In this document: positions 53,449 to 62,389 of the stretch, piece after piece | Position numbering within the stretch: the stretch's first letter is position 1 | Layout of the letters: every line of letters starts with the position of its first letter | Assembly (NCBI RefSeq): GCF_001591665.1 | Contig: NZ_BCVI01000048.1 | Coordinates: 1-64,000, forward strand | Origin: Neobacillus soli NBRC 102451 | GTDB lineage: Bacteria > Bacillota > Bacilli > Bacillales > Cytobacillaceae | Direction: 5' to 3' | DNA length: 64,000 bases | Notes under the pieces: model-generated | The model's database searches: none | Told to the model about the DNA's origin: nothing | What the model saw: the letters and a program-made list of their open reading frames with translations, nothing else | Position numbers and translations under genes: made by a program

Positions 53449-55870
53449 GGTCCAGCTAATAATAAGGGATCTAGGGAATCATTTAATAGACAAGCTAGAA
53501 GAAGCTTCGACCATATGTATTCTTACGTCTTTTATAATGAATTCTGGAGTACATTTTTTAAAAGAGGGCCTAAAAAGAGCCGCAGAAAATGGAGCGGACA
53601 TTAAGATTTGCACCGGTGATTATCTATATATAACACAGCCCGATGCTCTTGATGAAATGCTTTCAATTGATAGCCGAATTAAAACCCGAATTTGGAAAAG
53701 TAATGGTGTATCGTTCCATCCAAAAGCCTATATGTTTCAATCAAGTGAGCATGACTTCTTGTTTGTTGGTTCTTCTAATCTATCGAAGTCAGCACTTAAT
53801 CATGGCGTTGAATGGAATTTATCAGTAAGTGATGAGCAGGAAGTCTTTGATGAAGCGCAATCAGAATTTCTGAAACTTTTTTATGCTGAACAAACAGTAC
53901 CATTAAATAAGGAAACCTTAGAGGAATATAGAGTTAATTTTAATAAATATCAACAAAAATATCCGAATCTGACTCAAAAGTTGACGGAACTTGAAGAATT
54001 AGATTTAATGCTCCCTTCGAATAAAGAGATTCCAGACCAGCCTGAAATAATCATTGAACCTCCTGTACAATATGGGGAAATACAGCCGCGTTTTGCTCAA
54101 ATTGAGGCTCTTGAGGAGTTAAACAATACTCTGGAAGAACAGTATAATAAGGCACTTGTTGTCATGGCGACTGGATTAGGAAAGACCTACTTGGCTGCAT
54201 TTTTTTCGGAAAACTTTAAAAAAATCCTGTTTATTGCTCATCGTGAAGAGATTCTCAACCAAGCTAAAGATTCCTTTACGAAAATTATGCCGGAAAAACG
54301 GTATGGTATATATAACGGTAAGGCAAAAGAGACACATGCTGATGCTATTTTTGCTTCAATATATACTCTTAGTATGAAAGCTCATCTTGAGCAATTTCAA
54401 CCGGATGAATTTGATTTAATCATTGTTGATGAATTTCATCATGCCGCGGCTGACTCCTATAAAAGGGCTATAGATTATTTTCAACCCAAGTTTTTATTAG
54501 GGATAACAGCGACACCTGAAAGAAATGATAACAAGGATGTTTATGCTATATGTGATGGTAACGTTGCATTCCGACTCGATTTTCTTGAAGCGATTCAAAG
54601 AAGGTGGTTATCTCCATTTAACTATTTTGGCGTGTATGATGATACGGACTATAGCCAGATTACTTGGTTGGGTAACCGTTATGATGAAGAAGAATTGCTT
54701 CGGGCGCAACTAAGAGATGAATTGGCCCAAAAGATCCTTTCGACATGGGAACAGAAAAAACAGACAAGAAAGATTGGGTTCTGTTCATCTATTAAACAAG
54801 CTAACTTTCTATCAAACTATTTTAATGGGAAGGGCTATCGAACGGTTAGCCTTCATTCACAGCAAAAGGGTGTCGGTAGAAAGGAAGCAATTTCTCAGCT
54901 TTCAAAGGGAGAAATGGATATCATCTTTACAGTTGACCTGTTTAACGAGGGTGTGGATATTCCAGCGGTCGATACATTGCTGTTTGTTCGCCCGACTGAA
55001 TCATTAACTGTGTTTACTCAACAAATTGGTCGAGGTCTCCGTTTACACCCAGGTAAAGAGGCATGTGTAATTATTGATTTAATCGGAAATTATCGGAATG
55101 CTGATGTTAAGCTTAGTTTATTTGATACACAGCCACAGGATGGGAAAATTAGAAATATTCATCCTAGTGTACCGGACTTTTGTGAAATTGATTTAGATGT
55201 AAATGTTATTAATCTTCTGGAAGAAATGGGAAGAAAGAGACAGCCCTGGAGAGAGAAACTATTTAATGACTATATGGATCTTAAGCGAGAGCTTGGTAGA
55301 AGACCCACGTATTTGGAATTGCATTTAAAGGGTGCTTCCGATTCCCCTCATTATAAACAGGAATTTAAATCATATATTGGGTTTTTAAATTGGGCAAACG
55401 AATTATCCGAAGATGAAATTGATGTTTTATCCCGGGGGGGAAATTGGCTAATCGAAGCAGAAAGAACTGGGATGACGAAAAGTTACAAGATGGTAGTCTT
55501 ATTGGCAATGCTGGATCGTGGAAAATGGCACTGGTATAAACCCATTACACCAAGAGAAACAGCTCCATTTTTTCATCAGTTCTTTATGGAAAAAGAGCAC
55601 CGCAAAAGAATCGACTTTTCCGATAAAGGTGCGCGGAAGTTTTGGGAATATGATGAAAAGGGTGTTAGTAAATTAATCGCTAACATCCCGATGACGAAAT
55701 GGAGCGGTAGTTCCAAAGAGTTAATTTCATTTTAACAGGATCAATTTACAATCAATTTTGATGTTGCAAAGGAAGATGAGGCTGTCCTTTTTAATTGGAC
55801 AAAAGAAATATGTGAATTACGTCTTCATTATCACTTTGAGCGAAAGGCAAAAAATCCCCGTGTCCATTAG
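53441..55870 (+). CDS. PLD-nuclease/DEAD-box superfamily 2 helicase, in-frame TAA near the end
   Basis: The first domain (about 1-160) is phospholipase-D-like, with the HKD-type motif FHPKAYMFQSSEHDFLFVGSSNLSKSAL. A helicase follows: RFAQIEALEEL, Walker A MATGLGKTYLA, VDEFHHAAADSY (DEFH), LLGITATPERND, CSSIKQANFL and TQQIGRGLRLHPGKE. The C-terminal region resembles the DUF3427-type tail. The frame meets TAA at 55733 but continues in frame for 44 codons (DQFTINFDVAKEDEAVLFNW ...) to TAG at 55868. The main 764-residue product ends at 55735. It overlaps MazG by eight bases. Confidence 0.8.
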
Positions 55871-55911
55871 GCATGGGGTAATTCTTTGGACTATGAGAAA
55901 GAAATGCAGTT

Positions 55912-56298
55912 CTATTTCTTCCTCAACACCCCTTTTTTAACAAGATTAATAAGTGTCCCTTTATTTTTATATCGATTATAAGCAATTAATCTATTCAAAT
56001 CTTTAATGGTTAATTTTGCTGGATCAATGGCCAGTGCGAATTCATTACTCACCTTATCGATTAAAGAGAGGGCATATTCAATCTGTTTTGCTGTTAATGT
56101 GTAATCTTCTTGATCCGCTGTATGATTAGGATTATCTTGGTCATGGCTTGTGGTCTGTAATGCCGCAGCATGTTCTTTTATCTTGGCATCTACTAATGCC
56201 TCAACTTCCTCATGGTTAACATATTGGACAGCTGGCTGGGCCGGTTTTTGTTCTGATTTAAATAATTTATCGAGGATTCCTTTAAACAATTTTTCCAC
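55912..56298 (-). CDS. Hypothetical protein, 128 residues
   Basis: It has an amphipathic start (EKLFKGILDKLFKSEQKPAQP), a helical middle with EEVEALVDAKIKEHAAAL and an acidic linker, then KQIEYALSLIDKVSNEFALAIDPAKLTIKDLNRLIAYNRYKN. It is probably a soluble helical protein. It converges on the PLD-helicase and is divergent from the NERD-helicase. Not recognised. Confidence 0.6.
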   Translation of the reverse strand: MEKLFKGILDKLFKSEQKPAQPAVQYVNHEEVEALVDAKIKEHAAALQTTSHDQDNPNHTADQEDYTLTAKQIEYALSLIDKVSNEFALAIDPAKLTIKDLNRLIAYNRYKNKGTLINLVKKGVLRKK

Positions 56299-56524
56299 TC
56301 CGCTTCTAAGAGTTCTTAACGTTTTCCATGTATGAAAAGAAAAGCTTCCATTCTATTATTAAAATAAAATCGTGGAAAGGCAATGCTTTTGGAAGAATTT
56401 TGTTTAATTGAGTCGAATTATTTTAGAAAAACAAGTTTAATTTTACAAAATATTAGTAAATGTATCAGACCAACGCACTATTTGTAGTATAATGGTGGAA
56501 AATGCAAATTTTGGAGCGGTCACT

Positions 56525-58432
56525 ATGGCAATTACAATTCCCGATACAATTCGATCATCTGCCACCACTGGGGAGAGATTATTATTCCGAACGCTGAAAA
56601 CCTATCTGCCGGATGATTATATAGTTTACTATGAACCGGAAATTCAGGGGAGGAGACCCGATTTTGTGATTATCGGCCCAGATCTTGGACTCGTGGTTTT
56701 GGAAGTAAAGGATTATACCAGAAATACACTCCTCCAGATTAACCATGAGGAATGGCATATTGTGGCTGCTTCCGGTGAACAAACGATTATAAAAAGTCCA
56801 ATAAAACAAGCCAGGGATAATATGTTCCTTGTGGTCGATGTACTGAAAAAAGATAAGAATCTAATCCAATTAGATGGTAAATACAAATTTAGTCTAAAGT
56901 TCCCCTATGGTCATGGAGTCGTTTTTACAAGGATGAACTCGAAAGATTTTATTAAAGACGGTCTTTATACAGTTATAGAACCTAATCTATGTTTAACAAG
57001 GGATGAGATTGATTCCGAAAAAGATGAATTTTCAGATGGAATCCTGATGGAAAAGATCTTAAATATGTTTGTTGTTCCATATCGATTAAAAGAGCCGCTT
57101 TCTTTTGAGGACATTAATGCGATTCGCTATCATTTATTCCCTGAAGTTCGCATTAGTGCTGAATTTAAAGCACCAGTCCCGTATCAAGATCAACTTTTGT
57201 TATCCCTTCATGATATCAAGACAATGGATCTGCACCAGGAGAATTTGGCGAAGCAGATTGGTGATAAAAACCGGTTGATTCGAGGGGTGGCGGGAAGCGG
57301 GAAAACGATTATTTTGGCCAGTCGGGCAAAGATGTTGTCGAAACAGAATCCTGATTGGAAGATTTTAATCCTCTGCTACAATATTTCATTGGCGAATTCC
57401 ATCCAGCAAATGATCAATCATATGCTGAATGAGCCGGAGGACTTATTTGATCTCGATCCAAATAGGAAAACAGTCCAAAATCAACGCATCATCGTTCGAA
57501 ATTTTCATTCGTGGTTAAAGAATGATTTAAAGATAAGGGAGCAGCAACTTCCAGAAATCATTGAAAAAATTGAGAAGAAGGAAGCGATTCTGCCAGTCTA
57601 TGATGCGATATTAATTGATGAGGGACAGGATTTTGGGGCAGATTGGCTTCGACTGGTGAGTTTACTTATCAATGCAGATACCCAATCGCTTTTATTAGTA
57701 GAGGATCGAGCACAGACGATTTATAAACGAAAACGCTCATATTTACAGGATACCGGTTTAAGCTTTCAAGGGAGATCAAAGGTGTTGTCGATTAACTATC
57801 GGAATACCTCACAGATTGTAAAGTTTGCCTGGGATTTTTTCCGTGAGCATTCGATGTTTAAAAACAAAGTAGTTAATCGTAATCTTGAAGGTGAAATAAT
57901 TGCCCCGCAAAGTACCAAACGAAAAGGACCAGAACCGGGTATCGTCAAAGCGGCTAATTTCTTTGACGAAATGAGACTGGTTGCCAGACAAATCAAGAAG
58001 CTCCATGAAGAGCGAAAAGTTCCTCTAGATGAGATGTTGATTTTATACAGGGTGAAGCGGACGCATAAATACCCGGTTGTCGATATTATTAAACGCTCTC
58101 TGGGCGATGCGGGCCTGCCGTTCTTTTGGATTACAGAAAGCGATGTTTCGAAGCGATCCTTTAGGAAAGAAGATGGCAAGGTCAAGATCAGTACCATCGA
58201 TAGCAGCAAGGGCTTAGATTTTCGTGCTGTTTTCATTGTTAACGTCGATTCGATGCCATTTCCATTGGAGGACGATAAGGAGAGAGAGGTTTCCTTGTTC
58301 TATATTGGAATGACTAGGGCGAAGGAATATCTTTGCTTGTCATACTCGGGCGAATCGGAATTTACAAAGTATCTGGATCAAATCATCCATAATAGGCACA
58401 GCAAAAAGGCTGAGATTGTGAACATCAATTAA
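56525..58432 (+). CDS. NERD-domain UvrD-like helicase
   Basis: The protein of 635 residues begins with a NERD nuclease-related domain (about 15-130), including GRRPDFVIIGPDLGLVVLEVKDY with the PD...ExK core. A superfamily 1 motor follows: RLIRGVAGSGKTIILASRAK (Walker A), VRNFHSWLK, AILIDEGQDFGADWL (Walker B), LSINYRNTSQIVKF, ISTIDSSKGLDF and LFYIGMTRAKEYL. Such NERD-helicases are common in defence islands. ATG at 56525 has TTTGGAGCGG upstream. A strong terminator follows. Confidence 0.86.
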   Translation: MAITIPDTIRSSATTGERLLFRTLKTYLPDDYIVYYEPEIQGRRPDFVIIGPDLGLVVLEVKDYTRNTLLQINHEEWHIVAASGEQTIIKSPIKQARDNMFLVVDVLKKDKNLIQLDGKYKFSLKFPYGHGVVFTRMNSKDFIKDGLYTVIEPNLCLTRDEIDSEKDEFSDGILMEKILNMFVVPYRLKEPLSFEDINAIRYHLFPEVRISAEFKAPVPYQDQLLLSLHDIKTMDLHQENLAKQIGDKNRLIRGVAGSGKTIILASRAKMLSKQNPDWKILILCYNISLANSIQQMINHMLNEPEDLFDLDPNRKTVQNQRIIVRNFHSWLKNDLKIREQQLPEIIEKIEKKEAILPVYDAILIDEGQDFGADWLRLVSLLINADTQSLLLVEDRAQTIYKRKRSYLQDTGLSFQGRSKVLSINYRNTSQIVKFAWDFFREHSMFKNKVVNRNLEGEIIAPQSTKRKGPEPGIVKAANFFDEMRLVARQIKKLHEERKVPLDEMLILYRVKRTHKYPVVDIIKRSLGDAGLPFFWITESDVSKRSFRKEDGKVKISTIDSSKGLDFRAVFIVNVDSMPFPLEDDKEREVSLFYIGMTRAKEYLCLSYSGESEFTKYLDQIIHNRHSKKAEIVNIN

Positions 58433-58460
58433 AAATAATCTAAGTTCAATTAAAAATATT

Positions 58461-58504
58461 AAGAGCGTGTTTTGATCAATCTATTTTTTCAAAATACGCT
58501 CTTT
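58461..58504. terminator. Terminator after the NERD-helicase
   Basis: AAGAGCGTGTTTTGA pairs with TCAAAATACGCTCTT (58489-58503) with one mismatch; T-runs lie in the loop and after the stem. It probably also serves the convergent gene at 58604. Confidence 0.7.
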
Positions 58505-58603
58505 CTGATATCTTTTTTAAGGCCATTTCTGTTATATTGACTGAAAATATCTTTTATTAAAGAATTCCTTACATCAAGCTGCGGCAATATACTGGTTGTG
58601 TTC

Positions 58604-59371
58604 TCACGAATTCCAATAACAATCCCGAAAAAAATAAAATAATTTTTTGTTAAAGATTCCATAATAATAGGCAATTGGATTTCTGACGACCTTTGTAAAT
58701 TTCAGTTTCCTAATGAGTTGTCTGAAGGAATCAATCGCGATATCCACGACATCATCAATGTCCATATCTTCCAAATGATGAACATGTATATATGCCATCC
58801 GCCAATATTCTTCGATTAATTTTGCGTCAGGGAAGAAGCATTTTACAAATTGAACAAAACGCTGTGGAACACGGTTGCTAACATAGGTGTGATCCAATAC
58901 AGACGGTTCTTCATTACGTTTATTTATCTTTTGATCTTTTTCAGTTTTTAAAAGATTATTAGTTTCTTTTGGGTGGTCCAATGTTTCTTGTTTGGGTGGT
59001 TCACTTACGGGAAAACGATTAAAAACATATAGATTACTGGACTGCGAACCATTTTTTCTTTCCGTTTCATAGGCAGTAAAGATCCCTAATGCTTTTGCTT
59101 TGTTAATCATCCGTTTAAACGTGGAGCGGGAAATCCCGTTGTCGTGATATTCATCATGAATCGCTTTTAAGAGAGTGCCGATTTTGGCATTGCATACGCC
59201 GGGAATTTTCGCAGCAAAACGAACCAGCCGCTTTAATCCGACTAGTTCTCCTTTTGAAAAATCAGTTTTGTGTTCCAATAACCACAACTCCATATGACGA
59301 TTAAATTCTTTCAATGTTTCAAATTGCGAATATTGTTCAAATCCTTCAATGTTGCCTGATTTTATACTCAT
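58604..59371 (-). CDS. Replication-type helix-turn-helix protein
   Basis: The protein of 255 residues has a winged-helix region like plasmid and phage initiators (GLKRLVRFAAKIPGVCNAKIGTLLKAI, GISRSTFKRMINKAKALGIF, SSNLYVFNRFP). A polar linker and a helical C-terminal domain (VPQRFVQFVKCFFPDAKLIEEYW ... AYYYGIFNKKL) follow. The reading frame is open from 59533, but ATG at 59371 with AAGGGTGG nine bases upstream is preferred, because the upstream part is a hairpin-rich leader. It closes the defence island on the right. Confidence 0.65.
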   Translation of the reverse strand: MSIKSGNIEGFEQYSQFETLKEFNRHMELWLLEHKTDFSKGELVGLKRLVRFAAKIPGVCNAKIGTLLKAIHDEYHDNGISRSTFKRMINKAKALGIFTAYETERKNGSQSSNLYVFNRFPVSEPPKQETLDHPKETNNLLKTEKDQKINKRNEEPSVLDHTYVSNRVPQRFVQFVKCFFPDAKLIEEYWRMAYIHVHHLEDMDIDDVVDIAIDSFRQLIRKLKFTKVVRNPIAYYYGIFNKKLFYFFRDCYWNS

Positions 59372-59464
59372 TATTCGGCGCCACCCTTCATCGCTTAGTT
59401 TCCGTCCAGCAACTAAACGATATCGGATTTTGCCGTTCATATCGAACTTGGAAAATTCACTTTT

Positions 59465-59523
59465 GGGGCCGATTTTTACCCCAAAAGCGTCATTTTTGCC
59501 TTCAAAAGTGAATTTTGAAGGCG
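59465..59523. repeat. Hairpin leader of the replication-type gene
   Basis: GGGG...CCCC arms (59465-59482) and GCCTTCAAAA / TTTTGAAGGC (59498-59507 and 59513-59522). On the gene's own strand the order of the two hairpins matches that at 31388-31484. Confidence 0.6.
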
Positions 59524-59713
59524 ATTTTCGCATATTGGGATGGATTTGCTATCAATTTATTAAAATTTAAAATCCTATTGTGGAATAAGCAAAATAAGCT
59601 TCCGATTACTCCCATGTTAGAAGAATTCGGTAGTCTATAAGGGCTCTTTTTTGTGCGTTACAGTTCTTCTAGAGAAACCATAGGAAACATGCCAAGACTT
59701 TGTTGCTTCCCTC

Positions 59714-60432
59714 TTATGCTGTTTTCTTTTGTTTTTTGTCTAAGAGATGACTAAAGAAAGTGAGCAGACTTGCACAAACGGCAACTACCCCACCGACCCA
59801 TGTTACATTCATTAAATTTCCTTGATGATATACAATTCCGCCTAATGCAGAACCAAAAGCGATCCCTACGTTGCTTGCTACTGGCATAAGTGATGCAGCG
59901 AGTCCTGTTGCTTTTGGCTGATAAATTCCGGCAAGGTCTATTAAATAAAGCTGAGTAGATGTTGTTAACAGGATGGCCAATAACGACATCAAGCCAATGT
60001 TTGCAAATCCTAATATTGTATGATTGGTAGTCCAAAATAAACATGTCAGAACAACTGCCTGCACAAGAAAAACAAACCTAAGGCGACCAATTGCATTGTG
60101 GCTGGCTATTTTACCCGCGAGGATGTTGCTGAAAATCGAGATAATTCCATAACCAAATAAGATGAAACTAATGGATTGATTTGGTGCTCCCATTCCCTTC
60201 AAGATAGGAACAAGGTAAGTAAAGACGGCATAAGTTGCACCAAATCCAAGTGCAGGAATGAAAAAAGCCATCAAAATTCGTGGATTGGTCAATAAAGAAA
60301 ACTGATCCCGTAACGAACTGCGTATTTGGCTGAGCTTAGTAGGCAATACGAAAAAGGATGTCAAAAACGCAAATCCTCCTAGTAAAGTAGTTAACATGAA
60401 AGTGGCATTCCAGCCGTACTTATTGCGGTTGG
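59714..60432 (-). pseudogene. MFS transporter, 5' part missing
   Basis: The 227-codon frame (60397 to 59714) is the second half of a 12-helix sugar- or drug-efflux-type MFS protein, with helices such as ILMAFFIPALGFGATYAVFTYLVPIL and the segment GLAASLMPVASNVGIAFGSALGG. In-frame text YGWNATF continues a few codons upstream before a stop, and the first six helices are absent. The break lies about 120 bases from the TnpB element, which may have been involved. Confidence 0.75.
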
Positions 60433-60557
60433 ATTAGGTCCAATTTTAGGATTTTCTATTCCTCAATGTAAGAAAGTGATGGCATTTTTCCTTAACCAAA
60501 AGGATTGCCTGCTAACACATATGTAGATAATGAAACTTATCAGAAAGCAGCGTAAAA
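60433..60557. other. Short intergenic stretch between the MFS fragment and the TnpB element
   Basis: No gene recognised. Plus-strand text AVGLGPILGFSIPQ could be another transporter scrap. Confidence 0.3.
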
Positions 60558-60645
60558 CCCCTATCTTCAGATATGGGGATATAAGCTGTTTTTTTATTTT
60601 TGAAATGGGCAAATACTTTGTATTCTATCAACCTATTTGATATAA

Positions 60646-60663
60646 TAAGAACATAGGTTCTTA
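60646..60663 (+). promoter_or_regulatory. Hairpin just upstream of the tnpB ribosome site
   Basis: TAAGAAC-ATAG-GTTCTTA ends three bases before AAGGAGG (60667). It overlaps a TATAAT (60641-60646), so it would form at the very 5' end of the transcript and could control translation. Confidence 0.45.
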
Positions 60664-60681
60664 TGTAAGGAGGTGAAAAGA

Positions 60682-62202
60682 ATGTATTGCGCCTATAAAA
60701 TACAAATCCATTCCGATCATGAACTATTTGAATATTGTGATTCTCTCTGCTTCAAAGCGAAAAATTTGTATAATATTACGAATTACTACGTTCGACAGGT
60801 ATATACAGCTCTAAAGGCAGAAAAGAAAAATGAAAATCAACTACAAGTTCTGAGGGATATCGAAACACATTTACCGATAATGAATGAAATTCGAAAGAAA
60901 CACTATGAAAAGGAACTGGTAAAACCTAAGAAAGTAGATAAAAAGGGCAAAGAAATCGAACCGAAGCTTAAACTCTTTAAAATGCCAACCAAAGATCAAT
61001 CATTCATTGGGTATAGTTTTGTTGAGGCATTGTTTAAAGTCATGAAGCAGATTGATTACACTTCCATGCCGTCTCAGTCCAATCAACAAACAATGAAAAA
61101 GGTATTTAATGATTGGAAAAGTTTTTTCAAAGCGTCAAAAAAGTACAAAATCAATCCAAGCTGCTTTTCGGGTAAACCAAAGATTCCTAAATATAAATCA
61201 AAAACAGGAAGAACAACGTGTTATTTAACGAATCAAATAACAGAAATCAAGGAAGGAAATGTTCTCAAGTTACCGGGAACTAGCCTTCAACTGAAATTAG
61301 GAAAGGTAGCCCTTTCAGAAGGGAAGCTGCAACAGGTCCGTATTGTACCTTCTTATGGTCGATATGTTATGGAACTCGTTTTTAAAGCTGAACAGCAAGA
61401 AAAGGTGATTGTAAGAACAGCAGAACAAATCAATAAATTTATTTTCGAGCCGAAAAAAGTAATGGGTATTGATTTAGGTGTAGATAACCTGGCAACTATT
61501 GTCGATAACTTAGGGCTGAAACCTCTGCTTATCAAGGGCACATGGTTAAAATCCATCAATCAATACTATAATAAGTTACGAGCCAATTACATGAGTATCA
61601 TTCGAAACGGAAAGAGTCCCAAGGAAGGCGTATTTACAACGAACCGTTTGGTTGCATTGGACCGAAAAAGAAACAATCGAGTGATGGATTTCTTACACAA
61701 GGCAAGTGTTAAAGTGGTTACTATTGCCCTAGAAAGAGACATCGACACCATCATTATTGGGAAAAATTCGGGGTGGAAATTAGACGTTAACATGAGGAAA
61801 TCAACAAAACAAACCTTCATCCAAATCCCCTACACAACATTGATTGACATGATTCGCTACAAAGCCGAACGCAAAGGAATTCAGGTCATTATCCGCGAAG
61901 AAAGCTACACATCCAAGTCTTGTTTTTTAACAAAGGACCCGATTCCGACATTTGGTGAAGAACACCAAACAACATTTAGTGGACAGAGAGTGAAAAGAGC
62001 TTTTTACAAAATCACTGGGTCAAAGATTCAAATACACGCTGATGTCAATGGGGCGTTCAATATTGTTCGGAAACATGTTGGTGGTGCCTTTGAAGGACTT
62101 GATAAAAAACAATTCCTTCAATCTCCTAAGAAGATCATCATCTTGAAAAGTAGGAAAACAGCAAAACGGAAGAAAAAAGCAAAGCTGAAGGCTTCGGCCT
62201 GA
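60682..62202 (+). CDS. tnpB: TnpB RNA-guided nuclease
   Basis: The 506-residue protein has an N-terminal REC/wedge part (to about 255) and a RuvC domain with Asp264 (MGIDLGVDNLATI) and Asp454 (IHADVNGAFNI). At the usual RuvC-II glutamate position the sequence is TIIIGKNSGW (Gly360), and glutamates appear instead in IREESYTSKSC (406-407), the alternative position described for some TnpB and Fanzor proteins. The zinc ribbon is reduced to Cys414. In the family it cuts DNA guided by the omega RNA from the element's right end. ATG at 60682 follows AAGGAGGTGAAAAGA. Confidence 0.88.
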   Translation: MYCAYKIQIHSDHELFEYCDSLCFKAKNLYNITNYYVRQVYTALKAEKKNENQLQVLRDIETHLPIMNEIRKKHYEKELVKPKKVDKKGKEIEPKLKLFKMPTKDQSFIGYSFVEALFKVMKQIDYTSMPSQSNQQTMKKVFNDWKSFFKASKKYKINPSCFSGKPKIPKYKSKTGRTTCYLTNQITEIKEGNVLKLPGTSLQLKLGKVALSEGKLQQVRIVPSYGRYVMELVFKAEQQEKVIVRTAEQINKFIFEPKKVMGIDLGVDNLATIVDNLGLKPLLIKGTWLKSINQYYNKLRANYMSIIRNGKSPKEGVFTTNRLVALDRKRNNRVMDFLHKASVKVVTIALERDIDTIIIGKNSGWKLDVNMRKSTKQTFIQIPYTTLIDMIRYKAERKGIQVIIREESYTSKSCFLTKDPIPTFGEEHQTTFSGQRVKRAFYKITGSKIQIHADVNGAFNIVRKHVGGAFEGLDKKQFLQSPKKIIILKSRKTAKRKKKAKLKASA

Positions 62203-62288
62203 TGTATTAGCGGGCCTGTGGTAGCCCACGAAAAGACAATGGGGCTTTTTAGCCTATTCTTTCGAAACCCCTAGCTTTAGCTATGGGG
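62100..62288 (+). ncRNA. Expected omega (guide) RNA region
   Basis: In IS605-type elements the guide RNA covers the tnpB 3' end and the right end. Here GCGGGCCTGTGGTAGCCCAC and AATGGGGCTTTTTAGCC could fold before the right-end hairpin at 62268, after which the guide would be read from flanking DNA. The start is arbitrary. Confidence 0.5.
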
Positions 62289-62389
62289 ATACTCATTAAT
62301 ACGATGTTTACACATAAAACTTTCCGAAAGTTTCAGAGTTCGTTATGCTAGATATATATAGAATACACGTTGAATAAAGAGGGGATTAT

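Larger units (their letters stand above)
60558..62288 (+). mobile_element. TnpB-only IS200/IS605-type element (IS1341-like)
   Basis: A left-end hairpin CCCCTATC-TTCA-GATATGGGG (60558-60578) and a right-end hairpin CCCCTAGC-TTTA-GCTATGGGG (62268-62288) bracket one tnpB gene. There is no tnpA, so the element needs a transposase in trans. The subterminal imperfect hairpins are the normal ends of this family, which inserts without target duplication. Confidence 0.8.

Noticed and set aside
1256..55870. Reassignment of TAA to glutamine in this organism
   Set aside because: Many intact genes end in TAA directly before the next gene (for example 5689 and 8448), so TAA is a working stop.
59372..59533. 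N-terminal extension of the replication-type protein
   Set aside because: The extension has no ribosome site and is made of hairpin DNA; the ATG at 59371 has one.
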